A stretch of 64,000 nt of DNA, taken from positions 70,426,501 to 70,490,500 of the forward strand of contig NC_091263.1 of the NCBI RefSeq assembly GCF_042477335.2, read 5' to 3'. Source of the DNA: Ovis canadensis. Taxonomy: Eukaryota; Chordata; Mammalia; Artiodactyla; Bovidae. Made by a program: the position numbers and the translations under genes. The notes below the pieces were generated by a model. The model saw only the letters and a list, made by a program, of their open reading frames with translations. It made no database searches and was not told the DNA's origin. Shown piece by piece: positions 30,986-42,640 of this stretch. Position 1 is the stretch's first letter; the number at the start of each line of letters is the position of its first letter.

Positions 30986-33799
30986 TAGGTCCTACTCTGG
31001 TGCAGGGGGCAGACTCTCTGACTCTGAGCAGGTGGCGTGAGAAGCAGATTGCTAGCTGTTTTACTCCTGCCCTGAATCAGGTACCTGCTGAGTTGGAAGG
31101 GAGGGAGGCAGAGGCGGCAGGCCCTTCTAACGAGCAGAGAACTCATCCAGGCAGGACTGGCCATCGATTGCCCGGCTCCCATCTCACTCCAGCACCCAGG
31201 GAGGCAGGAAGGGGCGTGCATGTGTCCCCAGGAGCAAGATGGCCTGAGAGTGGAGGAGGGTGTCTAGGGAGATGTGAAGGGCACGCAGTCCCGTGGAGGT
31301 GAGAGCAGACAAGGAGAGCCGAGTGAGTGCCAAGCACATCACGTCCTTCATAAGACCGAAGCTCAGAGAGGGAAAGTGACTTCCGCGAGGTCACATGGCT
31401 GGCATGAAGGTTATGACTTCTGTGTCTAAAAGTCTAGAAGCCAAAGAGGCAAAAATTTTGACTCTCTAGGTTGGCACTTCACTTCCATCACAAGCTCTCT
31501 CTCTGCTAAGAAGTGGAAATGTAGTCATTTCAGAATCTCCACACCCCTACTGCTCAGTCCCCGGGTTTCTATTGTTGTCTAAGGCATCAACCCCAGATTT
31601 AGCAGCTTACAAGAAGAACTGACAGAATAAGAGAACAGTTGGTTATTGTCTGGACAGGTCTGCAGGCCGGCTGGGCTCAGCTGGGGGGCTCCCGCTCAGG
31701 GTCTCTTGCGCTGTTACAGTCAGACAGTGGCTGAGGCTGGAAGTACCTTGAAGGTCCCCTCAGTTAGCAGCTGATACTGGCTGTTGCTTGGGACCTCAGC
31801 CAGGTCTGTGGCCTGGAAAACCTACGTGTGGCCTTTCCAAGGCCCCTGGGCTCCCTCGCGGCACGGTGCCCAGAGCAAGTGACCCAAAAGAACCAGGCAG
31901 AAACATCTCCTTGTTTCTTCCATTCCCTCCCCAGGCTGGAAAGAGTGGGACCTGTAGGGGCTGCAGCAGTGACAATCCAGACAGGAATCCAAAGCCCGGC
32001 ATAGAGGAGGCGCTCAGTAAGCATCAGCTTCTGCTCCTGGGATCCTTGTAAGTTACCGAACGGGAAGGGAAGGGCAAAAGGCGTGAGGGTTCAAGGGTTC
32101 ACGGAGCCAAGCCAGGGGTCGATCGTGACACTTAACCCAGGAGGGGCCTTGAGCTGGTGGGTCAGGGCTGCTGGGGAAGGTCCTAGCGGCCCAGTCACGG
32201 GCCCAGTGTCTGAACACAAAGCCAGGAAGGAAGGAGGCTGGAAAAGGGACCACTCTCTCCACAGGTCCACTTTGACTTCCCCATACCGCAGTTCCTACGG
32301 GTGGGTGTTCCAGCTCTGGGACCTTGGTGAATGAAGCAGGTGGGCCTTGCCGAGCTGGCTTCCAGTGTCCAAGCCCCTTCCTCTGGCAGGATGGGGGTGG
32401 ACTACATCCACGTTCTCAGAGCCTTCTCAGGGTGGCTGAGTCAATCAGAGGCTTTGCCGGGAGGTAGCGGAGTGTGTAATAACTCTCATTGTTTCATTAG
32501 GAGCAGTGTGTTTAATTTAGATAAATGTACTGCTGGGCAAAGAACTGCTGAGTGGGTGGGGGTGAGGGTTGGGGCTAGAGGTTGGCGAGTGGTGGGGCTC
32601 TTTGGCTTCCACCGACTTTGTCCATCACCACCTCTTCCCACTTCCCAGTGCTATCTGCAAACTGGCGCTCTGCAAACTCCGTGAGCCTCTGACCGGGTAG
32701 GTCCAGGGTGTGCCCCAGGTGACTTGGACATAGCTGGGCCAGGAACATGCTTAGGAAGAACTGGTAAAGAAGGAGCTGAGGCTGAGGTCACAAAGGCCCT
32801 TGAATGCCACTTCAAACAGTACACACAACTCCAGCCTACTTGTTCGGTACCGGCTGGATGTCAGGACAATACTTAATTTGAAAGGAGGGGTTTGGAAGCA
32901 GAGCTGACCAGCTCTGGTGCTTGTCTTGCCAAAATACCTGTTCATCCACACCTGCTCAGGGTCAGGCCTTGTTTTGAGGACCGTAACAGGGACAGACATG
33001 GGAATAGGAGCCTGAACTGTGACAGAGAGCTGCTCCTAGCCAGGGATATGCAAGGATTAATTAGCTCTGCTTCCCAGAATTGGGGTCTTTTGGGCTGGGC
33101 CTTGAAGGATGAATAGGAGCTCACCAGGGGGAAGCCAGCAGAGTGGGAGGATGGGGTGAAGAGAGGCAGTTGGGCTTCTTTTCCCACAGGGTCTAGTTTA
33201 TTCCTGGGTAGTGGCCCATGTCCTGCCCCTCCTTCATAGAGCCCCATGGTGGCCAAGGTGACCCTGGTTTCCAAGGCTCCCTGGACTCAGCATCTCCATG
33301 CACTTTCCCCCACCCCCCATACACATCTAAAGGTGCTACCTCGAGTCACCTGGCAGGGTGGGAACGTCCGGGTGACAGTCTTCCTCACCGTCACAAAGTT
33401 AAGAGTCCCAGCTACCGCAGAGCCCTGTGAACGGACTTGCTTCAGCTTTATAATTATTTTTTTCATCTCTGGGCCTATTATTCTCACATTTAATTAATGT
33501 TCTGCTTGACTAATAAGATATTGAAAAAAAAGCAGCTGGGATTGCCAGCTGGAATAATTGCACATCTTGGGAAGGAGGGGGAGAGCCTTGGTAGGGCTGG
33601 AAGTCTTGAGATGGAGGCAATTAGACCTCCAGGAGGCTCAGCTTCAGAGAAACCCAGCAGATGAGCCCGCTCCCCTCTGCACCTTCGCCCTGGCTGCCCC
33701 CGCCCCCCACAAGGGTTTGTCACTTCAGAATGTGACTACCTCAATGGTCTCTTCACCCTGCCACCTCCCAGGGCGGCTGGGGCAGTGGTCCTCAAAACC
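30986..33799. other. Mostly unique stretch with two AT-rich candidate regulatory blocks
   Basis: The blocks are at 32461-32536 and 33440-33565. An antisense MIR-like piece lies at about 31345-31410. No coding exon was recognised. Confidence 0.4.
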
Positions 33800-33968
33800 G
33801 ATGCTGGGAAAGATTGAAGGTAAAAGGAGAAGGTGGCAGAGGATGGCATCACCTACTCAATGGACAAGAGTTTGAGCAAACTCCAAGAGATGGTGAAGGA
33901 CAGGAGTGCCTGGCGTGCTGCAGTCAGTCCATGGGGTCACGAAGAGTCAGGCACGGCTGAACAACAAC
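33800..33968 (+). mobile_element. BovB 3' fragment
   Basis: gatgctgggaaagattgaagg to gaagagtcaggcacggctgaac, with a small insertion repeating cagt near 33930. Confidence 0.83.
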
Positions 33969-34685
33969 AGAGACTCCCAGGGTGTGTGTGTAAAATGCAG
34001 GCTTCTCCCCTGCTCTGAGAAGCAGGTGAGTGCAAGCCCAGGAACCTGTATTTGAGCACGGCCAGTCCAAGTGCTTCAGTTACAGGCTGAACTCAGACAA
34101 AGTCTAGGAAATCATGATTTGGAGATGCTCCCTTCTCCTCTTTTATGAAAGGGGCACAATCGTGGCACTGTTAAAAGAGTCAGGGTCCCGCCTGGCCACT
34201 CTAAGGAATGCTGCAGTCCATGGGGTTGCAAAGAGTCGGACACTCAATAAAGTCATGGTCATTATCCTTGGTTCTGCAGGGGCTGTGTCTGGTCCCCTGC
34301 TGTCCCCAGTGCCCAGGGGAGTGTTTGGCTCTGAGAAGGTGATCAATAGCATCAGGAGAGCAGTTTTCTCCGGGCGGCAGTTTCAGGAGGCAGAGTGGAG
34401 GGCAAGGAGCTGAAGTTCCTGCTGGACCCTCCTATGTTGTTTGAATGTTTTAACATGTACAGGTAAGACTTTTCTAAATTCTCAAACTTGTTAAACTGTA
34501 TATTAATTTGTTAAATGTCTCAAATAACCTTTTTGAGGTTTTGGGTGGAGAACGTGTTCTCTTCCTAAGGCTTTTTGATTAAGAGCAAAGAGTGCAAAAT
34601 CTGATTCCTTGTAGCCTGTGGAAATTCCATTCAATCCATGTGGTCTGCACCCAGAGAAACGCTGGTTTGCAGGATCTTCAGGGCT
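33969..34685. other. Unique stretch with a tiny BovB/Bov remnant
   Basis: 34206-34246 (ctgcagtccatggggttgcaaagag) is a 40-bp remnant. A MER5-like diverged piece lies at about 33975-34080. Confidence 0.45.
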
Positions 34686-34998
34686 GGAGACTCCCAAGAG
34701 CCACTTGGACAGCAAGAAGATCAGACCAGTCACTGGAAGGACTGATGCTGACGCTGAAGCTCCAATATTTTGGCCACCTGATGCGAAGAGCCTTTTCATT
34801 GGAAAAGACCCTGATGCAGGGAAAGACTGAGGGCAGGAGGAAAAGGGAGCAGCAGAGGATGAGGTGGTCGGATGGCATCACTGACTCAATGGACATGAGT
34901 CTGAGCAAGCTCCAGGAGATCGTGAAGGACAGGGAAGCCTGGTGTGCTGCCGTCCATGGGGTTGCAAAGAGTCAAACACGACTGATCGACAAAACAAC
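34686..34998 (+). mobile_element. BovB 3' fragment with internal deletion
   Basis: Lacks the ctaaaggaaatcagtcctgaatattcat-type block between accagtca and ctggaagg. Confidence 0.87.
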
Positions 34999-35143
34999 TA
35001 CGGGGCTGGAAGCAGGTATCTGACACCCTCTGCAGAGAAACTTGAGATCCCTCCGTCTTCTGCACCTGCCCCATCCCCCACCACAGTCTAGTTGCTGATG
35101 TTCAGTGTAGGGAGCTTGGTAAAGCTGGTTTATGGATTGAAAA

Positions 35144-35837
35144 GGCTGGCATAAAACTCAACATTCAAAAAATGAAGATCGTGGCATCCCGTCCCAACAC
35201 TTCATGGCAAACGGATGGGGATGCAATGGGAACCGTGACAGACTTTATTTTCTTAGGCTCCAAAATCACTGCAGATGGTGATTGTAGCCATGAAATTAAA
35301 AGACACTTGCTCCTTGGAAGAAAAACTATGACCAACCTAGACAGCATATTAAAAAGCAGAGACATTACTTTGCTGACAAAGGTCCATATAGTCAAAACTA
35401 TGGTTTTTCCAGTAGTCATATATGGATGTGAGAGATGGACTATAAAGAAAGCTAAGCGCCAAAGAATTGATGCTTTTGAACTGTGATGTTGGAGAAGACT
35501 GTTGAGAGTCCCTTGGACTGCAAGGAGATCAAACCAGTCAATCCTAAAGGAAATCAGTCCTGAATATTCATTGAAAAGACTGATGCTGAAGCTGAAGCTC
35601 CAATACTTTGGCCACCTGACATGAAGAACCAACTCATTGGAAAAGACCCTAATGCTGGGAAAGATTGAGGGCAGGACGAGAAGGGACGACAGACAAAGAT
35701 GGTTGGATGACATCACCGACTCAATGGACTTGAGTTTGGATGAGTTCCGGGAGTTGGTGATGGACAGGGAGGCCTGGCATGCTGCAGTCCATGGGGTTGC
35801 AAAGAGTCGGACACAACTGAGTGACTGAACTGAACTG
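35144..35837 (+). mobile_element. BovB LINE 3' fragment with TSD
   Basis: 694 bp, flanked by atggattgaaaa at 35132-35143 and 35838-35849. The frame shows SHEIKRHLLLGRK and later blocks but is interrupted. Confidence 0.92.
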
Positions 35838-35860
35838 ATGGATTGAAAAAGGCACTGAGG

Positions 35861-36000
35861 GGGCTTCCCTGGTGGTCTAGTGGCTGAGACTTCTTGCTCC
35901 CAATGCAGGGGGCACGGGTTCGATCCCTGGTCAGGGAACTAGATCCCACATGTTGCAACTAAGACCCCGCTCAGGCAAATAGATAAGTTTTTTTTAAAAA
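35861..36000 (+). mobile_element. CHR-type SINE with TSD
   Basis: cttccctggtggtctagtgg head and a ttttttttaaaaag end. Flanked by cactgagg at about 35853-35860 and 36003-36011, in a MIR remnant that continues as cccagagaggggcaagg. Confidence 0.85.
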
Positions 36001-36101
36001 GTACACTGAGGCCCAGAGAGGGGCAAGGACCTCCCCCAAGCAGAGGGAGTGGTTAAGGCCCAGACTGGAAACCAGAACTGCCTTATTTAAGAAGCCAAAT
36101 C

Positions 36102-36250
36102 GGGGACTTCCCTGCTGGCCCAGTGGCTAAGGCTCTGTCCTCCCAATGCAGGGGCCCTGGGTTTGATCCCTGCCCAGGGAACTAGATCCCACATCTAATG
36201 AGTTTTCATGTTGAAACTAAGACCTAGCTCAGTCAAATAAATAAATACAA
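36102..36250 (+). mobile_element. CHR-type SINE
   Basis: ggggacttccctgctggccc head to caaataaataaatacaag, with an extra segment near 36200-36220 not seen in the other copies. Confidence 0.83.
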
Positions 36251-36557
36251 GGAAAATACATATATAAAAAAAGAAGAAGAAGACAAAGCAGCTGTTTCCT
36301 GGACAGCTGTATGGCCTGGGGCAAGCGCCTGCATCCTCCAGGGGCCTTTTATGAAAGGGGCTGTTCATCCTTATCTCAGAGTCCATTCAGAAAGGGGCTT
36401 AGCACCGCCTCTGACCCCTGTGAACCCCCTGTACCTGGAAACTACTAGTGATGTCACACTTATCAACACCCTTGTCATTGAGAGGCCTCCCGGGAGCCAC
36501 TGGCCTCACTTTTGATCTGAGTGAAACTGGAGTTGTTACTGCGCTTCTCTGGGCCGT

Positions 36558-36957
36558 GGCTGTTGTTGTTCAGACGCTAAGTTGTGCCTGACTCTTTGCG
36601 ACCCCATGCACTGCAGCACACCAGGCCTCCCTGTCCTTCACCATCTCCCCGTTTGCGCAGACTCATGCCCACTGAGTCAGTGATGCCATCCAACCATCTC
36701 GTCCTCTGCCGTCCCCTTCTCCTCCCGCCTTTAATCTTTCCCGGCATGAGTGTGTGTGTGCTAGTCGCTCAGTCGTGTCCAACGCTTTGCGACCCCGTGG
36801 ACTGTAGCCTGCCAGGCTCCTTTGTCCATGGGATTCTCCAGGCAAGAGTACTGGAGTGGGCTGCCATTTCCTTCTCCAGATCAGCATCAGGGTCTTTTCT
36901 AATGAGTCGGCTCTTCGCATCAGGTGGCCAAAGGATTGGAGCTTCAGCTTCAGTCCT
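36558..36957 (-). mobile_element. BovB 3' fragment, interrupted by a Bov SINE
   Basis: BovB runs 36558-36748 and resumes at about 36883 (cagcatcagggtctttt). Confidence 0.85.
36750..36882 (-). mobile_element. Bov-A/Bov-tA SINE inside BovB
   Basis: gtgctagtcgctcagtcgtg to gccatttccttctccag. It is younger than its host BovB. Confidence 0.85.
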
Positions 36958-37549
36958 CATGACGGATCTACAAGATGGGGACGGGCACGATAACCATCCT
37001 CACAGATAACCGTCCTCACGGGGCTGTTGTGAGCTGATATTTGTGAAGCAATGAGGACAGCACCCTTCACAGAGTGGGCCCGCGTGGCAATCAGCCGTGG
37101 GATGAGAGGCCTGCTGAGCCCCGGGAATGGAGCGTGCCTGCTCGCCTCCCTCCTCGGCCCGTCCCTCTGGAAGTCCCGCTCGGAGCTGTCTGCGTAATGA
37201 ATGTACCTCTCAGCCAAGCACGGCTGAGACCACACAGCTCTGACGAACGAGGCTTTGGCGACAGCACCACCATCTATGCAATTAAGCAGCTCCATGGCGC
37301 CGGGGAGCTGAGTGACAGGCCACCAGGATGGCCTCTGCTGAGACTGGAGTCAGTGTGCAGGGGCTGAAACCCCCACCCTGCCACTCCACCTGGGGCCAGA
37401 GTATCCTGGGCTAGGAAGTCCCCCTCCTTCCGGGAGGGCTGCATACGACCCACGTGTTTCCTGATAGTGCTGGTGTGACACCGGAGCTGACATTTAATAA
37501 GCATTTAGACAGAGCATTTCATGTTCAATCATAAGTACAGTGATGACTC
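36958..37549. other. Unique stretch, no repeat recognised
   Basis: Segment 37180-37300 has gtaatgaatgtac, caattaagcagc and palindromic cagccaagcacggctgag. Possibly constrained, untested. Confidence 0.35.
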
Positions 37550-37745
37550 CTTTAATAGACAAGAAACCTGGGGCCCGGAGAGGCAGAGGAACTGACCCAA
37601 GGCCACCCAGCTGGGCTTCAAGCCCAGTCTGTCTGTTCCAAGACATCTCTCTGAAAGATTGCCGCGCTGCCTCCCATGCGTTACTTGGGTAAGTTCCTGG
37701 CTGGGCCTCAGTTTCCCCATCTGCAAAATGGTCCCAGAGGACTGA
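37550..37745. mobile_element. Two opposed MIR fragments
   Basis: The antisense core (ggcccggagaggcagagg, aaggccacccagctggg) is followed by a sense core (gggcctcagtttccccatctg) from about 37670. Confidence 0.65.
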
Positions 37746-37918
37746 AGTGGATGACCTCCAAGGGCTCATTCTGCAGTGGTGTTTGTGGTGAATTAAGTCA
37801 TCTGAGGGCTTTTCTGAATCAGCCAGGAGGCTGAGCAGAGGCCCGTCTTTGAGACAGAGACTGAGCTGCTTCTCAGAGACTGGCATGTCCACCATGGCCC
37901 AAGAGGTAATTAATAATA

Positions 37919-38005
37919 TGCTAGCTGGTAGGCTGCCGTCTATGGGGTCGCACAGAGTCGGACACGACTGAAGCGACTTAGCAGCATCAGCAGCAGCATT
38001 TCCCA
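37919..38005 (+). mobile_element. Bov SINE 3' end with short AGC tail
   Basis: ggctgccgtctatggggtcgc, then gcgacttagcagcatcagcagcagc. Confidence 0.8.
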
Positions 38006-38097
38006 AGAACTTGCCACGCATCAGACACAGGTCTAAGAACGTAAACGATTTTAATCCTCACCTTTCCCTAACGTACACAGTCTACGCAATGCAGGGA

Positions 38098-38255
38098 ACC
38101 AGGGTTTGAACCCAGGGTCGGGAAGATCCCCTGGAGAAGGAAATGGCAACCCACTCCAGCATCCTTGCCTAGGAAATCCCAGGGACAGAGGAGCCTGGCG
38201 GGCTACAGTCCATGGGGCCACAAAGAGTCGGAGACGATTTGGTGCCTAAATCACC
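38098..38255 (+). mobile_element. Bov-tA SINE, head-truncated
   Basis: gggtttgaacccagggtcgg through agagtcggagacgatttggtg. Confidence 0.83.
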
Positions 38256-38547
38256 ACCACACAGGTTACAAGCCCTGTTTTCTAAGTGAAGGGACTGAGG
38301 CACAGAGAGGCTGGACAGCTTGCCTGTCCAGAAGCTGCGGATACCCTACCCAGCTCCCCTCTCCGGGCTGAGGCACCCACCTCCCGGCTGCCGTGAGTGT
38401 TGCCCGCTAAAGAGCATAGCTGCCCCCTTCTCCTGACAATTGTCCTTGGCCCATGGGAGCCGCCTCATCTGCAAAGCCCTCCCATAGGGCACAACTCTTG
38501 GGCAATGTAGACATGCAGGCTGGCTCATCACCCCAACAACGAAGCTG

Positions 38548-39000
38548 TCATGGGATGAGCTATATCTCCCTGAAAATCTATATCGAAGTCCTAAGCCTCA
38601 GTATCTCAGAAAGGTGAAAGGTGAAGGTGAAGTCGCTCAGTCGTGTCCGACTCTTTGCGACCCCGTGGACTGTAGCCTACCAGGCTCCTCCATCCATGGG
38701 ATTCTCCAGGCAAGAATACTGGAGTGGGTTGCCATTTCCTTCTCCAGCAGTATCTCAGAATGTGACTTTATTCGGAAACAGTCATCGCAGATGTAATTAG
38801 CTAAGGTGAAGTCGTAGGGTGTGTCCTTAAGCCCACGCAATTACTGTTCTTATTAGAAGGGGAGAAAAGACACAGAGATGGAAACACACGGGGAGACGGC
38901 TCGATGACCCGGGAGGCAGACATCAGAGTGATGCCCTCCTAAGCCAAGTCATAACCAGAGCGGGGTGGGGGGCAGGGCTGGTGGATGAGGGGTCTGGATC
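38548..39000 (+). mobile_element. MaLR LTR (MLT1-like), interrupted
   Basis: An old non-autonomous endogenous-retrovirus LTR. The ordered words are tcctaagcctcagtatctcag, aatgtgactttattcgg and cttattagaaggggagaaaag. It has no coding capacity. Confidence 0.65.
38612..38747 (-). mobile_element. Bov-tA SINE with TSD inside the MLT1 LTR
   Basis: Perfect 13-bp TSD cagtatctcagaa at 38599-38611 and 38748-38760. Confidence 0.92.
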
Positions 39001-39164
39001 AACAGGATATGAGCAAGACAGGGGGTGGGGGTGGCTCTGGAGGAAACGAAAAAGCCCACAGATGGAGCTGATTGTAGGGAAATGAAGGGGGAGCCTCGGG
39101 GTCCCGGGGGACGTGACAGTTCCCATGGTGAGGTGGCAGCTGCTGAGAGTCCCTGGGCACAGGA

Positions 39165-39455
39165 AAGTGAAAGTTGCTCGGTCGTATCCGACTCTTTGCG
39201 GCCCCATGGACTACACAGTCCATGGAATTCTCCAGGCCAGAATACTGGAGTGGGTAGCCTTTCCCTTCTCCAGGGGATCTTCCCAACCCAGGGATCGAAC
39301 CCAGGTCCCCCGCATTGCGGGCACATTCTTTACCAGCTGAGCCACAAAGGAAGCCCAAGAATACTGGAGTGGGTAGCCTATCCCTTCTCCAGCGGATCTT
39401 CCTGACCCAGGAGTCGTTGCAGGTGGATTCTTTGCCAACTGAGCTATCAGGGAAC
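39165..39455 (-). mobile_element. Bov-A2 SINE (dimeric)
   Basis: Two caagaatactggagtgggta units ending in ccaactgagctatcaggg. Confidence 0.87.
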
Positions 39456-40417
39456 TGGAGGGTCTCCCAAGCCCCTTGAGAGGGGTAGTGAAGCGATGAG
39501 GCGCTCTGTTCTCTCCTAAAGGGTCAAGGTATCCTGTGATTCTCGCTGAAAGCTGCTTCTGGCTGCTCTTAGGTAGCATGAAGACCTCATGACCCTGTTG
39601 TGATCTGCGTGGCCCTGCCAACCAGCCAGCATCTTCTCTTTACTTGTGAGTGAGAGGTTACTGTCTGTCTCCCCTCTCCAGGCTCCAGGATCAGGCTGGC
39701 TGGGCCACACACAGTGCGTTCTCTCTGACACGTGCTGACGGCTCTCCTGCAGGCGTCCTGTCTCTGAAAATGCAACCCGCTCCTAGCAGCTGCTTCAGCA
39801 GAAACCTCTGGGGTCATTCTTGCCTCCTTTCTTTTTCTCATTTCCCACGACCCCTCCAGCAGCAGACCCTATCTGCTCATCCTTCAAAATGTGTTCAGAA
39901 TCCCACCCTTTCCCCCAGTGTCAGTCTGGTTCAGCCACCATCTCCTCTCACCCCAGCAACTGCAGCAGCCTCTCCGCTGGTCTGCTTGCTTCCACCTGGG
40001 TCCCCCCCACCCACCCCCTGCCCCGTGAGCTATTTCCTACCAGATGGTTCTCTTCGAAACTGAAGTCAGATCACGTCCCTCTGCTTCTCAGAAGCCTTCC
40101 ATGGCTCCTGGCTTTAGGGAGAGTGAAAACTCAAGTTCTTGCCGTGGCCCACGGGTCCTGCACCTCCTTCCTGTGTCTCTTCCATTCCTCTGACTGCCCC
40201 ACTCATCACTTAGAGCCCCGAGGGCTTTGCTTGTTTCTTCAAAACACCAAACTCATTGGGACAACTGAACAGCAATACCTGCTGTGACCTCTTGCCCTCT
40301 GGCCTCCGCATGTTGTCGGACACTGGGTCAGGCACATCCCCAGATCCTGTCCCCACCATCTTTCAGCTGCCTTCTCCTCCTGCCCCTGGTAGCCCCTGAA
40401 CCCCGCAGAGTAGAGCT
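39456..40417. other. Unique stretch with an L2 relic (about 40060-40260)
   Basis: gatcacgtccctctgcttctc, ccttccatggctcctggc and ccgtggcccacgggtcctg follow the order of L2-type 3' sequence. Confidence 0.5.
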
Positions 40418-40428
40418 CCTGGGCCTGG

Positions 40429-40588
40429 TCGTTGTTGTTGTTCAGTCGCTCAGTTGTGTCCGACTCATCACGATCGCGCGGATGGCAGCGCGCCGGGCTT
40501 CCCTCCTGTCCTTCACTGTCTCCTGGAGTTGGCTCAGACTCGTGTCCATTGAGTCGGTGATGCCATCCAAGCATCTCCTCCTCTGTTG
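40429..40588 (-). mobile_element. BovB 3' insertion with TSD
   Basis: 160 bp, flanked by cctgggcctgg at 40418-40428 and 40589-40599. Confidence 0.92.
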
Positions 40589-40883
40589 CCTGGGCCTGGA
40601 ACTCATCAATTTTGCAATCTCTGCTTCCTCCTGGTGGTAAGAATCAGAATTGCACTTTAAACTTGCAACCCTTCTTGCAGTCAGGAAGGGCAAAATCCCG
40701 TGAACACACACACACACAGAGCCGTTTAGGAATGTTGTGATGGTTTCTGGTGGACAGCAAATTGCTATATTTTTAATGTGCTAAATCTGGCAACCGTAAC
40801 ACGCCACCACCACTCTACCCCAGGATCCTTTTCATAGAAACTTAGATTCACACAGGCCTTTGGAGCTGTTACAGAGACTGAAG

Positions 40884-41046
40884 TGAAGTCGCTCAGTCGT
40901 GTCCGACTCTTTGCGACCCCATGGACTGTAGCCTTCCAGGCTCCTCTGTCCATGGGACTTTCCAGGCAATAGACTGGAGTGGATTGCCATTTCCTTCTCC
41001 AGGGGATCTTCCCAACCCAGGGATTGAACCCGGGTCTCTTGCACTG
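40884..41046 (-). mobile_element. Bov-tA SINE with TSD
   Basis: Perfect 14-bp TSD tacagagactgaag at 40870-40883 and 41047-41060. Confidence 0.93.
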
Positions 41047-41060
41047 TACAGAGACTGAAG

Positions 41061-41588
41061 ACCTCTAAAGGGAGTGGCCTCAACTTCGCCCCACCCACCA
41101 CAGCCCTGAGGGAAGGACTCCTTTCTCAAAAGAGGCACAGATACTGGCTTTAGATCAAATTTCCAGAGTTCTACAGGTTGGCAACTAGTTCAAAGTTCAG
41201 GTATCACCACGCAGGTCAAGCAAAGCAGATTCGTCAGGAAAACAGCAGCCAGTTTTTGACCTCGGGAGCTAACTGTCCCATTTCACAGACAAAGAGACTG
41301 AGGCCCATAGAGGGGGGTGGTGCTGGTTGGTCACAAGGCCAGTAAGTGTTATCTTAGGGCCCTGCTTGGGGGTCTTCCTGGAACACAGATCCCTGTCATG
41401 TCCTCTACCTGCCTCATTTCTGCAGGAAAACTTGTGCTTCCTAGGCCTTCCCTGAGCTCCCAAAGGTAAACTTAATCAGAGAGGTGAGAAAATACAGAAA
41501 GGAAACAATCAAGCAAGATAAAATATAATAGTTTAGTCATGAAATGAAGTTAAAGACATTTAGTTCCCTCTCAAAGGCTAGAGATACT
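41061..41588. other. Unique stretch
   Basis: A MIR-like antisense core lies at about 41275-41345 (cccatttcacagacaaagag, actgaggcccatagag). No gene is seen. Confidence 0.45.
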
Positions 41589-41800
41589 GGTGGTGGTGCT
41601 TTAGTCGCTAAGTTGTATCCAACTCTTTGGGACCTCATGGACTGTAGCCCACCAGGCTTCTCTGTCCGTGGGATTCTCTGGGCAAGAATACTGGAATGGG
41701 TTGCTATTTCCTTCTGCAAGGGATCTTCCCGATCCGGGGATCGAGCCAGGGTCTCCTGCATTGCAGGCAGATACTTCACCAGCTGAACCACCTGGAAGCT
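41589..41800 (-). mobile_element. Bov-tA SINE
   Basis: gctttagtcgctaagttgtatc to accagctgaaccacctggaag. Near full length. Confidence 0.87.
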
Positions 41801-42410
41801 CTATTGATAATATTCTGAGCCATATTCTTTATGTTGTTTTGCGGACACTGAAGCCCCACCAGATAGCAGAAATTAACTGCTTGTTGACCATAAGCAGGTA
41901 GACGGCCGAACAGCTGGAACCAGAAGGTTGATGATGTTGACTCCAGGTTACCTCACCACCAACCGATCAGAAGGACAGTCCACGAGCTAATCACATACAC
42001 CTCTTCCTCATCCTGTCCTTAAAATCCTTTAAAAACACAAAGTCCAGCCGTTTTTCCTCTGCCGTTGGATGTGGAAGGCGAGCCTGTACTTGCATGGGAC
42101 CCAGGCATTCTGCTCCAGGTAGACACCCCCAGACACCAGGACTCTGGGCCACCGGGGGCTTGGACAGCAAGGCTCGAGGCAGACTTATATGAGCCAAACC
42201 TGGAAACAGCCCACCGTCCATCTCCAGGTGAACATCCATCCAATCAGAGGAGCAAACTGCTGATTCACGCAAAGCTGAATGTCAGAATCATCACACTGAG
42301 CAAAGGAGCCAGACATAAAGGAGTCCCTGTCACAGGACCCCAGTTGTGCGAAATTCCAGAAGCGGCCTAACTCATTTATTAGTGATAAAGTCTGAATAAT
42401 ACTGGGAGTG
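41801..42410. other. Unique stretch, no gene recognised
   Basis: Includes tgttttgcggacactgaagcc and downstream sequence with no repeat match I can name. Confidence 0.4.
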
Positions 42411-42431
42411 TGTGTATGTGTGTGTGTGTGG
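42411..42431. repeat. GT microsatellite
   Basis: Interrupted (GT)n with one GTAT step. Confidence 0.85.
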
Positions 42432-42574
42432 AGGCGGCGGTGCTGTGGACACTACTGACTGAGAAGGGACACCAGGCCATCTGCTGGGAGGCTGGAAGGG
42501 GCCCATGGCCTGGTGTGGTGCCAGGGTAGATACACATGGAAAAGTACACCATGCCAAATACTTTTTGCACCTGG

Positions 42575-42605
42575 CTATATATATATATATGGATCCCAAT
42601 TTTGG

Positions 42606-42638
<33 letters not shown>
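42575..42638. repeat. Duplicated (AT)n microsatellite
   Basis: A short (AT) run at about 42576-42590 and a longer one at about 42607-42637. Both are preceded by ggct, with ggatcccaatttt between them. Confidence 0.9.

Positions 42639-42639
<1 letters not shown>

Positions 42640-42640
<1 letters not shown>

Noticed and set aside
30262..31302. 346-codon plus-strand open frame
   Set aside because: It runs through unique DNA, a CA-rich tract, a MIR tail and an L1 relic. Composition shifts along it and there is no recognisable domain or promoter.
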